64,000 bases of DNA from Streptomyces cyaneochromogenes (GTDB lineage: Bacteria; Actinomycetota; Actinomycetes; Streptomycetales; Streptomycetaceae): NCBI RefSeq assembly GCF_003963535.1, contig NZ_CP034539.1, positions 2,666,001 to 2,730,000 on the forward strand. Reading direction: 5' to 3'. The position numbers and the translations under genes were made by a program. Shown here piece by piece: positions 1 through 7,942 of this stretch. The notes below the pieces were generated by a model, which ran no database searches, was not told where the DNA came from, and was given only the letters and a program-made list of their open reading frames with translations. Position 1 is the stretch's first letter. Each line of letters begins with the position of its first letter.

Positions 1-79
1 CGAGCGCGACGGCACCGACGGCCGCCGCTCTCTTGGCCAGGGTCTTGCCGCTTCTCTTCGGCGAGCTGGAGGTCAACAT
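1..79 (-). CDS. N-terminus of an exported protein (partial)
   Basis: Only the first 26 codons are in the window; the rest lies to the left. The ATG at 79-77 has an AAAGGACG ribosome-binding site just upstream. The peptide starts with MLTSSSPKRSGKT, then basic residues, then an Ala/Val-rich stretch. This is the n-region and start of the h-region of a Sec- or Tat-type signal peptide, so the product is probably secreted or lipid-anchored. Nothing more can be said about its function. Confidence 0.55.
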   Translation of the reverse strand, partial: MLTSSSPKRSGKTLAKRAAAVGAVAL

Positions 80-239
80 ACGTCCTTTCATGGCGTGTTG
101 AGCGGCCCGCAGTATGAAGATCGGGTGGCATGCCTGACAAGGACGGATCTCACGTCCCGGCGGTGGAACCCCGTCAGGGAAAATCCCCTCTCATCCCCGT
201 AGAGTGGAATCGGGTTCAAGGCGTCTTGGGGGTACGGGC

Positions 240-1136
240 GTGGCGAACGGCGGACCGGTTCAGCACGGCTTCCCACACCTGGAGACGGTGCGGGCCTCCA
301 TCACCGCGCTCTACAGGCGGCTGTCGTACGACACCATCCAGACGTTCGCGGCCAGCGTGGCGCCGGTGGACGTGGCGTTCTCCGACACGGACGATCTGTA
401 TCTGGGTGCGCAGCGTGTGGCCCGCGAGCTGGTCCGGCACTACCGCCTTCCGGACGCCCGGCTGATCGTCAGCTTCCGGGAGATGAGCCACGCGGCGAAC
501 GTCGAACTCGCTGCCGGGCCCGAGTACTTCGTCGAGCTGAACGACCGGTTCCGCACCCATCGCCGGGACATCGGGGCGGCGCTCGCCCACGAGGTGATGC
601 ATGTGTATCTGCACCGACTCGGCCTGTCCTTCCCGGGCACACGGGACAACGAGATCCTCACGGACACGGCGACGACGTATCTGGGCGCGGGGTGGCTGCT
701 CCTCGACGCGTACCGGGAGGACGCGGCGTCCTCGCAGAAGCTGGGGTATCTGACGCCGGAGGAGTTCGGGTACGTCCTCGCCAAGCGGGCGCTGCTCTTC
801 GCGGAGGATCCGTCGGTGTGGTTCACCAGTCCGCAGGCGTACGCGGCGTATGTGAAGGGCCTGGCCGAGGCCCGCCGCGACGAGCAGCAGCCGCCGCTGA
901 CGGCGGCCGGGTGGGCGGGGCGGCGGCGGTACGCGCACGATCGGCGTCATGCGCAGGACCAGCGTGGGGCCGGAACGCGGCCGGGGGCGCCGTATGCGTT
1001 CACGCCGGACGGGCGGGGGCCGTTGCGGGTGTCGTTTCCCTGCCCTACGTGTCAGCAGCGGATTCGGGTGCCGGTGCGGGGGAGGGTTCGGGCGCGGTGT
1101 GGGTTGTGCCGGACGGTGCTGGAGTGTGACACGTAG
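240..1136 (+). CDS. HExxH metalloprotease-like protein with C-terminal zinc ribbon
   Basis: This is a 298-residue protein from the GTG at 240. That start is preferred over the ATG at 204 because TTGGGGG precedes it and the upstream residues look like noise. HEVMH (about residues 117-121) is a typical zinc-metalloprotease site, and a glutamate in NEILTD, 17 residues later, could be the third ligand. The last 31 residues hold a CxxC-x15-CxxC zinc ribbon (about Cys268, 271, 287, 290). There is no signal peptide or membrane segment, so it is probably cytoplasmic. The substrate is unknown. The zinc ribbon suggests a nucleic-acid or protein partner, but that is inference. It converges on the SDR gene that ends at 1254, with a repeat hairpin between them. 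Confidence 0.7.
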   Translation: MANGGPVQHGFPHLETVRASITALYRRLSYDTIQTFAASVAPVDVAFSDTDDLYLGAQRVARELVRHYRLPDARLIVSFREMSHAANVELAAGPEYFVELNDRFRTHRRDIGAALAHEVMHVYLHRLGLSFPGTRDNEILTDTATTYLGAGWLLLDAYREDAASSQKLGYLTPEEFGYVLAKRALLFAEDPSVWFTSPQAYAAYVKGLAEARRDEQQPPLTAAGWAGRRRYAHDRRHAQDQRGAGTRPGAPYAFTPDGRGPLRVSFPCPTCQQRIRVPVRGRVRARCGLCRTVLECDT

Positions 1137-1159
1137 GGGGTTCTTCGCCCCCGCCGCCC

Positions 1160-1250
1160 GGGCTGAAATCAGCCCCTGCGGCGTTTGAGGAGGGGGCTCT
1201 GGGGCGGAGCCCCAGAAGGACGGGAAGGGTAGGGGCGGCGCGGGCGAAAA
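1160..1250. repeat. Streptomyces intergenic repeat (family A) with terminator-like hairpins
   Basis: The stretch between two convergent genes holds GGGCTG-AAAT-CAGCCC (1160-1175), then GGCGTTTGAGGA, then CTGGGGC-GGA-GCCCCAG (1199-1215), then a GACGGGAAGGGTAGGGGCGG tail. The same order of blocks recurs at 54240-54445. I recognise this element from many Streptomyces intergenic regions. The two hairpins between convergent stops probably work as a bidirectional terminator. Confidence 0.6.
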
Positions 1251-1253
1251 CCC

Positions 1254-2465
1254 TCACGCGCCGTACACCACTCCCTGCACCCCCGCCTCCCCCAACAGCT
1301 TCAGCGCCGCCTCCCCCACCTCCCCCGGCACCCACCGCGCCCCCTTGTCCACACTCGGCCCCGCCCTCCACCCCTCCATCACCGTGATCCGCCCACCCTC
1401 CGCCTCGAAAACCCTCCCCGTCACGCCCTCACTCCCCACCGAGCCCAACCAGACGACCAACGGCGAGACGTTCTCCGGCGCCATGGCGTCGAAGCCGGCG
1501 TCGGGCACCGCCATCGTCTCGGCGAAGGCACGCTCGGTCATCCGCGTACGCGCCGCCGGGGCGATCGCGTTGACCTGAACGCCGTAGCGACCCAACTCGG
1601 CCGCAGCGACCAGCGTCAGCGCAAGGATCCCGGCCTTCGCGGCGCTGTAGTTGACCTGCCCCAGCGAGCCCGACAGACCCGCCCCGCTGCTCGTGTTGAC
1701 GACCCGGGCATCCGGCCTGCGGCCCGCTTTCGCCTCCGCCCGCCAGTACGCGGCAGCGTGCTTCAACGGGAGGAAGTGCCCCTTGAGATGGACGCGCACG
1801 ACAGCGTCCCAGTCGTCCTCGTCGAGGTTCACCAGCATCCGGTCACGCAGAAAGCCGGCATTGTTGACGAGGGTGTCGAGACGGCCGTACGTCTCCACGG
1901 CGGCCGCCACCAGCGAGGCCGCCCCGGCGCTCGTCGCCACGTCACCGCCGTGCGCGATCGCCTCACCGCCGGCCGCGCGGATCTCCTCGACCACCTGCTG
2001 GGCGGGATGGTCCGCGACCACCTGCCGACCGGCACTGTCCGCAGCCACCGGCCCGGCAGAACCGCCCCCGGCCGGCCGCCGAGCCGGACCGCCCACATCC
2101 CCCTGCCCGCCAGGACCCTCCGCAGCCCCCTGCCCACCGGGACCCTCCAGAGCCCCCTGCCCACCACGACCGTGCACAGCCCCCTGCCCAGCCAGGCCAC
2201 CGCCCCCAGCCGCCCACCCGGCCGCCCCACCGACACCCGTCTGCCCGCCCGAGCCCCCCACGGCCCCTGCCCCCTGCCGAGCGGGCCCGCCCTCGCCCAC
2301 CTGCCGGGCAGATCCGCCCCCGCTCGCCAGACCGTCCAGCCCGACCCCGAGATCGTTGACGACGACCTTCGCCCCCTCCCGTGCGAACGCCAGCGCATGC
2401 GCACGCCCCAGCCCCCGCCCCCCGCCGGTGACCACGACGACCCGCCCCTCACAGATCCGGCTCAT
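1254..2465 (-). CDS. SDR-family dehydrogenase with Gly/Ala-rich insertion (steroid-cluster type, Rv3548c-like)
   Basis: This is a 403-residue NAD(P)-dependent short-chain dehydrogenase, probably a hydroxyacyl-CoA or hydroxysteroid-type dehydrogenase of steroid ring catabolism. The Rossmann motif TGGGRGLG is at residues 13-20, NNAG near 201-204 and the catalytic YSAAK at 273-277. The start at 2465 lies one base after the stop of the upstream SDR, which suggests coupled translation. Relatives are about 300 residues long. The excess comes from a Gly/Ala/Gln-rich segment at about residues 49-148 (about 2020-2320) built of degenerate GGQGALEGP-like units, inserted after the first beta-alpha-beta unit. 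The flanking fold looks intact, so the insertion is probably a disordered loop. Pairing with the next SDR, divergent from an EchA20-like gene, copies the Rv3548c-Rv3549c-echA20 arrangement of M. tuberculosis. Confidence 0.75.
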   Translation of the reverse strand: MSRICEGRVVVVTGGGRGLGRAHALAFAREGAKVVVNDLGVGLDGLASGGGSARQVGEGGPARQGAGAVGGSGGQTGVGGAAGWAAGGGGLAGQGAVHGRGGQGALEGPGGQGAAEGPGGQGDVGGPARRPAGGGSAGPVAADSAGRQVVADHPAQQVVEEIRAAGGEAIAHGGDVATSAGAASLVAAAVETYGRLDTLVNNAGFLRDRMLVNLDEDDWDAVVRVHLKGHFLPLKHAAAYWRAEAKAGRRPDARVVNTSSGAGLSGSLGQVNYSAAKAGILALTLVAAAELGRYGVQVNAIAPAARTRMTERAFAETMAVPDAGFDAMAPENVSPLVVWLGSVGSEGVTGRVFEAEGGRITVMEGWRAGPSVDKGARWVPGEVGEAALKLLGEAGVQGVVYGA

Positions 2466-2466
2466 G

Positions 2467-3207
2467 TCATGCCTCCTTGTTGACCGTTGCGGCGTCCAGG
2501 AACGCGGGCCGCTCGCCCCCGCCGTGCACGAGCAGGCTCGCCCCGCTGATGTAGGCGGCGGCCTCGGAGGCGAGGAAGACGGCGGCCGCGCCGATGTCGG
2601 ACGGTTCGGCGAGGCGGCCGAGCGGGACGGTGCGGGAGACGGCCGCGATGCCGTCCTCGCCCCCGTAGTGGAGGTGGGACCGCTCGGTGCGGACCATGCC
2701 CACGACCAGCGTGTTGACCCGCACTTGCGGCGCCCACTCCACCGCCATCGACCGGGCCAGGCTCTCCAGCCCGGCCTTCGCCGCCCCGTACGCCGCCGAC
2801 CCGGGCGAGGCACGGCCGCCGCTGACACTGCCGATCATCACCACCGAGCCCCGCGCCCGCCTGAGGTGCTCGTACGCGGCCAGGGACGCCGTCATCGGCG
2901 CGACGAGGTTCAGCTCGACCACACGCGCGTGCCGTTCGGCGTCGGCGTCCGTCAACCGTCGGTACGGTGTGCCACCCGCGTTGTTGACCAACACGTCGAG
3001 ACGGGGCAGGGCCGCGAAGAAGGTCCGTACGGCTTCCGGGTCCCGCAGGTCCAGGGGACTGAACTCGGCGCCCGCGCACGGGACTTCGGGTGGTCTGCGC
3101 GCACAGACCACGACCTGCGCGCCGGCCTCGGCGAAGGCCCGGGTGATCCCGGCGCCCACGCCCCGCGTGCCGCCCGTGACGACCACGACCTTCCCGTCCA
3201 GCCCCAT
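2467..3207 (-). CDS. SDR-family dehydrogenase of the steroid C/D-ring cluster (Rv3549c-like)
   Basis: This 246-residue short-chain dehydrogenase/reductase has TGGTRGVG at 11-18, NNAGG at 75-79 and catalytic Tyr140/Lys144 (YGAAK). It is of normal length for the family. The ATG at 3207 follows AAGGGTAG. It is the first gene of a leftward unit and is followed after one base by the second SDR. A KstR2-like palindrome lies 20-33 bp upstream, between it and the divergent hydratase gene. The exact substrate is not known. The context points to a hydroxyacyl-CoA intermediate from the steroid C and D rings. Confidence 0.75.
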   Translation of the reverse strand: MGLDGKVVVVTGGTRGVGAGITRAFAEAGAQVVVCARRPPEVPCAGAEFSPLDLRDPEAVRTFFAALPRLDVLVNNAGGTPYRRLTDADAERHARVVELNLVAPMTASLAAYEHLRRARGSVVMIGSVSGGRASPGSAAYGAAKAGLESLARSMAVEWAPQVRVNTLVVGMVRTERSHLHYGGEDGIAAVSRTVPLGRLAEPSDIGAAAVFLASEAAAYISGASLLVHGGGERPAFLDAATVNKEA

Positions 3208-3226
3208 GCGCGGCTACCCTTCACCT

Positions 3227-3240
3227 AACAAACGTTTGGT
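3227..3240. promoter_or_regulatory. KstR2-like operator
   Basis: AACAAACGTTTGGT has a perfect 10-bp palindromic core (CAAACGTTTG) in the 54-bp gap between divergent genes of the steroid cluster. The KstR2 motif known from mycobacteria is AnCAAGnnCTTGnT. On the minus strand this site (ACCAAACGTTTGTT) matches at all but two fixed positions. A sister site lies at 9372-9389. Confidence 0.6.
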
Positions 3241-3261
3241 GGAAAGGTAGCTGATGCGGCC

Positions 3262-4053
3262 ATGGGTGTCTCCACCTCGTCCCCGGAAAACTCGTCCCCG
3301 CAGACGGGGCCCGAGGAAAGCGGTATCGCCGTCGTCACCGTCGACTTCCCACCGGTGAACGCCCTGCCGGTGGAGGGCTGGTTCGCGCTGGCCGACGCGG
3401 TGCGGGCGGCGGGCCGGGAGCCCGCGACCCGGTGTGTCGTCCTCGCGGCCGAGGGGCGCGGGTTCAACGCGGGCGTGGACATCAAGGAGATACAGAAGGA
3501 CGGGCACAGTGCGCTGATCGGCGCCAACCGCGCCTGTGCGGACGCCTTCGCGGCGGTGTACGACTGCGAGGTGCCCGTCGTGGCCGCCGTGCACGGCTTC
3601 TGCCTGGGCGGCGGTATCGGGCTGGTGGGCAACGCGGACGCGATCGTGGCGAGCGAGGACGCCGTCTTCGGACTGCCCGAGCTGGACCGGGGAGCGCTGG
3701 GCGCGGCCACCCATCTGGCCCGGCTGGTCCCCCAGCATCTGATGCGCGCGCTGTACTACACCTCGCGCACGGCGACCGCGGCCGAACTGCACGCGCACGG
3801 CTCGGTGTGGCGGGTGGTGCCGCGCGAGCGACTCCGCACCGCCGCCTTGGAGTTGGCCCGCGAGATCGCCGCCAAGGACGGACAGCTGCTGCGCCTGGCC
3901 AAGGCCGCCATCAACGGCATCGACCCGGTCGACGTCCGGCGCAGCTACCGCTTCGAGCAGGGCTTCACCTTCGAGGCGGGCCTCAGCGGAGTGGCCGACC
4001 GGATCCGCGACACGTTCGGAGTGACTCGTTCGGAAGGGACGGTGGCTGAATGA
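3262..4053 (+). CDS. echA20: Enoyl-CoA hydratase/isomerase family, EchA20-like
   Basis: This 263-residue crotonase-fold protein has an oxyanion-hole region around GFNAGVDIKE and HGFCLGGGIGLVG. In mycobacteria and Rhodococcus, EchA20 hydrolytically opens the steroid D ring of an indene-carboxyl-CoA intermediate. The same role is inferred here from position: the gene is divergent from two SDRs and directly upstream of ipdA, ipdB and ipdC homologs, the mycobacterial order. Its stop overlaps the ipdA start in ATGA, so the genes are co-translated. The first 20 or so residues are Ser/Pro-rich and not conserved in the fold, so a later start is possible. Confidence 0.8.
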   Translation: MGVSTSSPENSSPQTGPEESGIAVVTVDFPPVNALPVEGWFALADAVRAAGREPATRCVVLAAEGRGFNAGVDIKEIQKDGHSALIGANRACADAFAAVYDCEVPVVAAVHGFCLGGGIGLVGNADAIVASEDAVFGLPELDRGALGAATHLARLVPQHLMRALYYTSRTATAAELHAHGSVWRVVPRERLRTAALELAREIAAKDGQLLRLAKAAINGIDPVDVRRSYRFEQGFTFEAGLSGVADRIRDTFGVTRSEGTVAE

Positions 4054-4895
4054 GCGACAAGACGACGACCGCGGACGAGGTCGTCTCACGGCTGCGCAGC
4101 GGCATGACCCTGGGCATCGGCGGCTGGGGCTCGCGGCGCAAGCCGATGGCCCTGGTGCGCGCGCTGCTGCGCTCCGACATCACCGATCTCACCGTCGTCT
4201 CGTACGGCGGGCCGGACGTCGGCATGCTCGCCGCCGCCGGACGTGTCCGCAAGCTGGTCACCGCCTTCGTCACCCTCGACTCGATCCCACTGGAACCGCA
4301 CTACCGCGCGGCCCGCGAACGCGGCGCCTTCGACCTCATGGAGATCGACGAGGCGATGTTCATGTGGGGCCTGCACGCGGCCGCGAACCGGCTGCCCTTC
4401 CTCCCGGTGCGCGCCGGGATCGGTTCGGACGTCATGCGGGTCAACCCCGGCCTGCGGACGGTGACCTCGCCGTACGACGACGGGGAGACGTTCGTCGCCA
4501 TGCCCGCCCTGCGCCTGGATGCCGCCCTGGTACACGTCAATCGCGCCGACCGGCTGGGCAACGGCCAGTACCTGGGCCCCGATCCCTACTTCGACGACCT
4601 CTTCTGCGAGGCGGCGGACACGGCCTACCTCTCCTGTGAACGGGTCGTCGACACCGCCGAGTTGCTGAAGGAGGCGGCCCCGCAGTCGCTGCTGATCAAA
4701 CGACACACGGTGACGGGGGTCGTGGAGGCCCCGAACGGGGCGCACTTCACGTCCTGCGCGCCGGACTACGGCCGGGACGAGGCCTTCCAGAAAGCGTACG
4801 CGAGCACGCCCTGGGCTGAGTTCGCGGCGCGGTTCCTCGGCGGGGACGAGCAGGCGTACCGGTCGGCGGTCCGGGAGGGGGCGTGGAGGTCATGA
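4050..4895 (+). CDS. ipdA: IpdA-like CoA-transferase-fold hydrolase, alpha subunit
   Basis: This 281-residue class I CoA-transferase alpha-type subunit has an early glycine-rich GIGGWGSRRKP and a conserved acidic block MEIDE at 97-101. IpdAB of steroid degraders is a heterotetramer that opens the last ring (C ring) of COCHEA-CoA by hydrolysis rather than by CoA transfer. The role is inferred from the combined context with echA20, ipdB, ipdC, kstR2 and fadA6 homologs. It overlaps its neighbours by ATGA on both sides (4050-4053 and 4892-4895), as expected for subunits made in equal amounts. Confidence 0.82.
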   Translation: MSDKTTTADEVVSRLRSGMTLGIGGWGSRRKPMALVRALLRSDITDLTVVSYGGPDVGMLAAAGRVRKLVTAFVTLDSIPLEPHYRAARERGAFDLMEIDEAMFMWGLHAAANRLPFLPVRAGIGSDVMRVNPGLRTVTSPYDDGETFVAMPALRLDAALVHVNRADRLGNGQYLGPDPYFDDLFCEAADTAYLSCERVVDTAELLKEAAPQSLLIKRHTVTGVVEAPNGAHFTSCAPDYGRDEAFQKAYASTPWAEFAARFLGGDEQAYRSAVREGAWRS

Positions 4896-5614
4896 CGGAG
4901 GCCACCCGCGCCGAGTACTGCGTGATCGCCTGCGCGGAGGCATGGCGGGGCAACGGGGAGGTGCTGGCCAGCCCGATGGGTCTGATCCCGTCCATCGGCG
5001 CCCGCCTCGCCCGGCTCACCTTCTCGCCCGACCTGCTGCTGACCGACGGCGAGGCGACACTCGTCCGCCCGGACGGGACGACCGAGGGCTGGCTGCCGTA
5101 CCGCCGGCACCTCGCCCTGGTCACCGGCGGCCGTCGGCACGTGATGATGGGCGCGAGCCAGATCGACCGGTACGGCAACCAGAACATCTCGTGCATCGGC
5201 GACTGGGCGAGGCCGAGGCGCCAGCTGCTCGGGGTGCGCGGCGCGCCGGTCAACACCCTCAACAATCCGACCAGTTACTGGGTCCCGAGGCATTCCCGGC
5301 GGGTCTTCGTCGAGCGGGTCGACATGGTGTGCGGGGTCGGTTACGACCATGCGGGCGGCGCCCGCTACCACCGCATCCCCCGTGTCGTCTCCGACCTGGG
5401 CGTCTTCGACTTCGGCACCCCCGACCACTCGATGCGGCTGGTCTCGCTCCACCCGGGAGTCACCCTGGACCAGGTCGCAGAGGCCACCTCCTTCGAGCTG
5501 GCCGTCCCGGACGACGACGTGCCCCGGACCCGTCCCCCCACCGCCGAGGAGCTGCGGCTCATCCGCGAGGTGATCGATCCGGAGAACATCCGCGTCAAGG
5601 AGGTCGGCGCGTGA
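4892..5614 (+). CDS. ipdB: IpdB-like CoA-transferase-fold hydrolase, beta subunit
   Basis: This 240-residue beta-type partner of the preceding subunit starts at the ATG at 4892, inside the ipdA stop. GTGGAGG lies just upstream, so I prefer it to the in-frame ATG at 4883. The protein is of normal length and carries the CoA-transferase I beta fold (PSIGARLARL, GASQIDRYGNQN, VCGVGYDHAGG). With IpdA it should form the ring-cleaving hydrolase of the C/D-ring pathway. It runs into the next gene with a one-base overlap. Confidence 0.82.
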   Translation: MTEATRAEYCVIACAEAWRGNGEVLASPMGLIPSIGARLARLTFSPDLLLTDGEATLVRPDGTTEGWLPYRRHLALVTGGRRHVMMGASQIDRYGNQNISCIGDWARPRRQLLGVRGAPVNTLNNPTSYWVPRHSRRVFVERVDMVCGVGYDHAGGARYHRIPRVVSDLGVFDFGTPDHSMRLVSLHPGVTLDQVAEATSFELAVPDDDVPRTRPPTAEELRLIREVIDPENIRVKEVGA

Positions 5615-6666
5615 TGGAGACACCGCTGACGCGGCTGGTCGGGGTTCGCCACCCGATCGTGCAGACGGGGATGGGCTGGGTGGCGGGCCCGCGGCTCGTG
5701 TCGGCGACGGCCGAGGCCGGCGCGCTGGGCATCCTGGCCTCCGCGACGATGACCGTCGACCGGCTGCGTGAGGCGATCCGCGAGGTCAAGTCCCGTACGG
5801 ACGCTCCGTTCGGGGTGAATCTGCGGGCGGACGCCTCGGACGCCGGCGACCGGGTCCGCGTCATGATCGACGAGGGTGTGCGCGTCGCCTCCTTCGCCCT
5901 CGCGCCCTCCCGTGAGCTGATCGCCGAACTCAAGGACGCGGGCGTGGTCGTCATCCCCTCGATCGGCGCCCGGCGGCACGCCGAGAAGGTCGCGGCGTGG
6001 GGCGCGGACGCGGTGATCGTGCAGGGCGGTGAGGGCGGCGGACACACCGGAGAGGTGGCGACGACGGTGCTGCTGCCGCAGGTGGTCGACGCCGTGGAGA
6101 TACCGGTCGTGGCGGCGGGCGGCTTCTTCGACGGGCGGGGACTGGTCGCGGCGCTGGCGTACGGGGCGGCGGGGGTCGCGATGGGCACGCGGTTCCTGCT
6201 GACCTCGGACTCGACGGTGCCGGACGCGGTGAAGGCGCGCTATCTGGCGGCGACCGTACGGGATGTCACGGTCACCCGGGCCGTGGACGGCCTGCCCCAC
6301 CGCATGCTCCGCACGGACCTGGTCGACGCTCTCGAGCACTCCGGCCGCTTGCGGGCTCTCCTCCAGGCGGTGCGCAGGGCGGCCGGCTACCGGAAGCTGT
6401 CCGGCACCAGCCGGCGCCGGATGCTCAGGGAAGGCCGCGCGCTCAGGCACGGCAAGGACCTGAGCTGGAGCCAGGTCCTGCTCGCCGCGAACACGCCGAT
6501 GCTGCTGAAGGCGTCCATGGTGGACGGCCGTACGGATCTGGGGGTGATGGCGTCCGGGCAGGTCGCCGGGGTGATCGACGACCTGCCGTCGTGCGCGGAG
6601 CTGGTGGAGCGGATCATGGAGGAGGCCGAGGGGGCACGCAAACGGCTGCTCGGCAACGCCCTATAG
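5614..6666 (+). CDS. ipdC: IpdC-like flavin oxidoreductase (nitronate monooxygenase family)
   Basis: This FMN-dependent TIM-barrel protein of about 350 residues has PIVQTGMGWVAGPRL at the start and the phosphate-binding VQGGEGGGHTGE loop. Mycobacterial IpdC reduces a double bond in a hydroxy-methyl-indene-carboxyl-CoA intermediate. Here it is the last gene of the rightward echA20-ipdA-ipdB-ipdC unit. AAGGAGG at 5598-5604 serves either the ATG at 5614 or the GTG at 5611, which would give a GTGA overlap; the two differ by one residue. The C-terminal 100 residues after the barrel are mostly helical. The stop at 6666 lies within a Streptomyces repeat. Confidence 0.8.
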   Translation: METPLTRLVGVRHPIVQTGMGWVAGPRLVSATAEAGALGILASATMTVDRLREAIREVKSRTDAPFGVNLRADASDAGDRVRVMIDEGVRVASFALAPSRELIAELKDAGVVVIPSIGARRHAEKVAAWGADAVIVQGGEGGGHTGEVATTVLLPQVVDAVEIPVVAAGGFFDGRGLVAALAYGAAGVAMGTRFLLTSDSTVPDAVKARYLAATVRDVTVTRAVDGLPHRMLRTDLVDALEHSGRLRALLQAVRRAAGYRKLSGTSRRRMLREGRALRHGKDLSWSQVLLAANTPMLLKASMVDGRTDLGVMASGQVAGVIDDLPSCAELVERIMEEAEGARKRLLGNAL

Positions 6667-6701
6667 GGGTGCGGGGAACCGCGCGACCAGCCACGACGGC
6701 G
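6665..6701. repeat. Streptomyces intergenic repeat (family B)
   Basis: AGGGGTGCGGGGAACCGCGC, followed by GACCAGCCACGACGG, lies between the convergent ipdC and thiolase genes. It is about 85% identical by eye to the reverse complement of 36285-36322. I know this element as one of the commonest intergenic repeats in Streptomyces. It also covers the ipdC stop codon. Confidence 0.6.
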
Positions 6702-6731
6702 CCGCGGACGAACAACGACGCATCGCGATGC

Positions 6732-7889
6732 TCAGAGCCTCTCGATGATCGTCACGTTCGCCTGTCCCCCGCCCTCGCACATCGTCTGCAGCCCGAACCG
6801 ACCGCCCGTGCGCTCCAGTTCGTGCAGCAGGGTCGTCATCAGCTTCACGCCCGTCGCGCCCAGCGGATGCCCCAGGGCGATCGCCCCGCCGTTGACGTTG
6901 ACCTTGTCCGGATCCGCGCCGGTCTCCTTCAGCCAGGCCAGGACCACCGGCGCGAAGGCCTCGTTGATCTCGACGAGGTCGATGTCGTCGATCGACAGGC
7001 CGGTCTTCTTCAGGGCGTGGGCGGTGGCGGGGATCGGAGCGGTGAGCATGCGGATGGGATCCTCACCGCGCACCGAGAGGTGGTGCACCCGGGCCCGGGG
7101 CGTGAGCCCATGCTCGCGCACGGCCCGCTCCGAGGCCAGCAACATCGCCGCCGCGCCGTCGGATACCTGCGAGGAACAGGCCGCCGTGACGGTGCCGCCC
7201 TCGATGACCGGCTTCAGCGCCGCCATCTTCTCCAGTGAGGTGTCCCGGCGCGGCCCCTCGTCGACGGCGACCGGCCCGTAGGGCACGAGCTCGCGCTCGA
7301 AGCGACCCTCGTCGATCGCCCGCAGCGCCCGCCGGTGCGAGCGCAGCGCGAACTCCTCCTGGTCCGGCCGGCTGATCCCCCACTTCGCGGCGATCATCTC
7401 GGCGCCGGCGAACTGGTTCACCGGCTTCTGGCCGTACCGGGCCCGCCAGCCCTCGCTGCCCGCGAAGGGCCCCGCCGTCAGCCCCAGTGGCTCGGCCGCC
7501 TGCCGGGTGGCGAAGGCGATGGGGATCATCGACATGTTCTGCACGCCGCCCGCGACCACCAGGTCCTGGGTGCCGGACAGCACGCCCTGCGCCGCGAAGT
7601 GCACGGCCTGCTGCGAGGACCCGCACTGCCGGTCCACGGTCACCCCCGGCACCTCCTCGGGCAGCCCGGCCGCCAGCCAGCAGGTCCGCGCGATGTCCCC
7701 GGCCTGCGGCCCGACGGCGTCCAGGCAGCCGAAGACGACGTCCTCGACGGCGGCCGGATCCATGCCCGCGCGCGAGACGAGTTCCTTGAGCACATGCGCG
7801 CCCAGGTCGGCCGGATGGACCGCGCTGAGCCCTCCTCCACGCCGCCCGACGGGCGTGCGGACCGCTTCGACGATGTAGGCCTCGGCCAT
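6732..7889 (-). CDS. fadA6: Acetyl-CoA C-acyltransferase (thiolase), FadA6-like
   Basis: This 385-residue thiolase is of full family length. The nucleophile Cys89 sits in DRQCGSSQQ, the catalytic His341 in GHPLGATG, and Cys371 in CEGGGQ. It should cleave a 3-ketoacyl-CoA released from the opened steroid rings into acetyl-CoA and a shorter acyl-CoA. It is the third gene of a leftward run (ipdF-like SDR, kstR2-like regulator, thiolase), with 34 bp separating it from the regulator. M. tuberculosis has the same fadA6-kstR2-ipdF order. Confidence 0.82.
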   Translation of the reverse strand: MAEAYIVEAVRTPVGRRGGGLSAVHPADLGAHVLKELVSRAGMDPAAVEDVVFGCLDAVGPQAGDIARTCWLAAGLPEEVPGVTVDRQCGSSQQAVHFAAQGVLSGTQDLVVAGGVQNMSMIPIAFATRQAAEPLGLTAGPFAGSEGWRARYGQKPVNQFAGAEMIAAKWGISRPDQEEFALRSHRRALRAIDEGRFERELVPYGPVAVDEGPRRDTSLEKMAALKPVIEGGTVTAACSSQVSDGAAAMLLASERAVREHGLTPRARVHHLSVRGEDPIRMLTAPIPATAHALKKTGLSIDDIDLVEINEAFAPVVLAWLKETGADPDKVNVNGGAIALGHPLGATGVKLMTTLLHELERTGGRFGLQTMCEGGGQANVTIIERL

Positions 7890-7908
7890 GGCAACTCCCC
7901 AATGAGTT

Positions 7909-7942
7909 ACGTGCGTACGGCGATCACGTGCGTACGGCGATC
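7909..7942. repeat. 17-bp perfect tandem duplication at the end of the TetR gene
   Basis: ACGTGCGTACGGCGATC occurs twice without a gap (7909-7925 and 7926-7942). The right copy encodes the last codons of the regulator, and its stop straddles the junction. The left copy is non-coding. The unit is not a multiple of three, so the duplication did not lengthen the protein. Confidence 0.85.
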
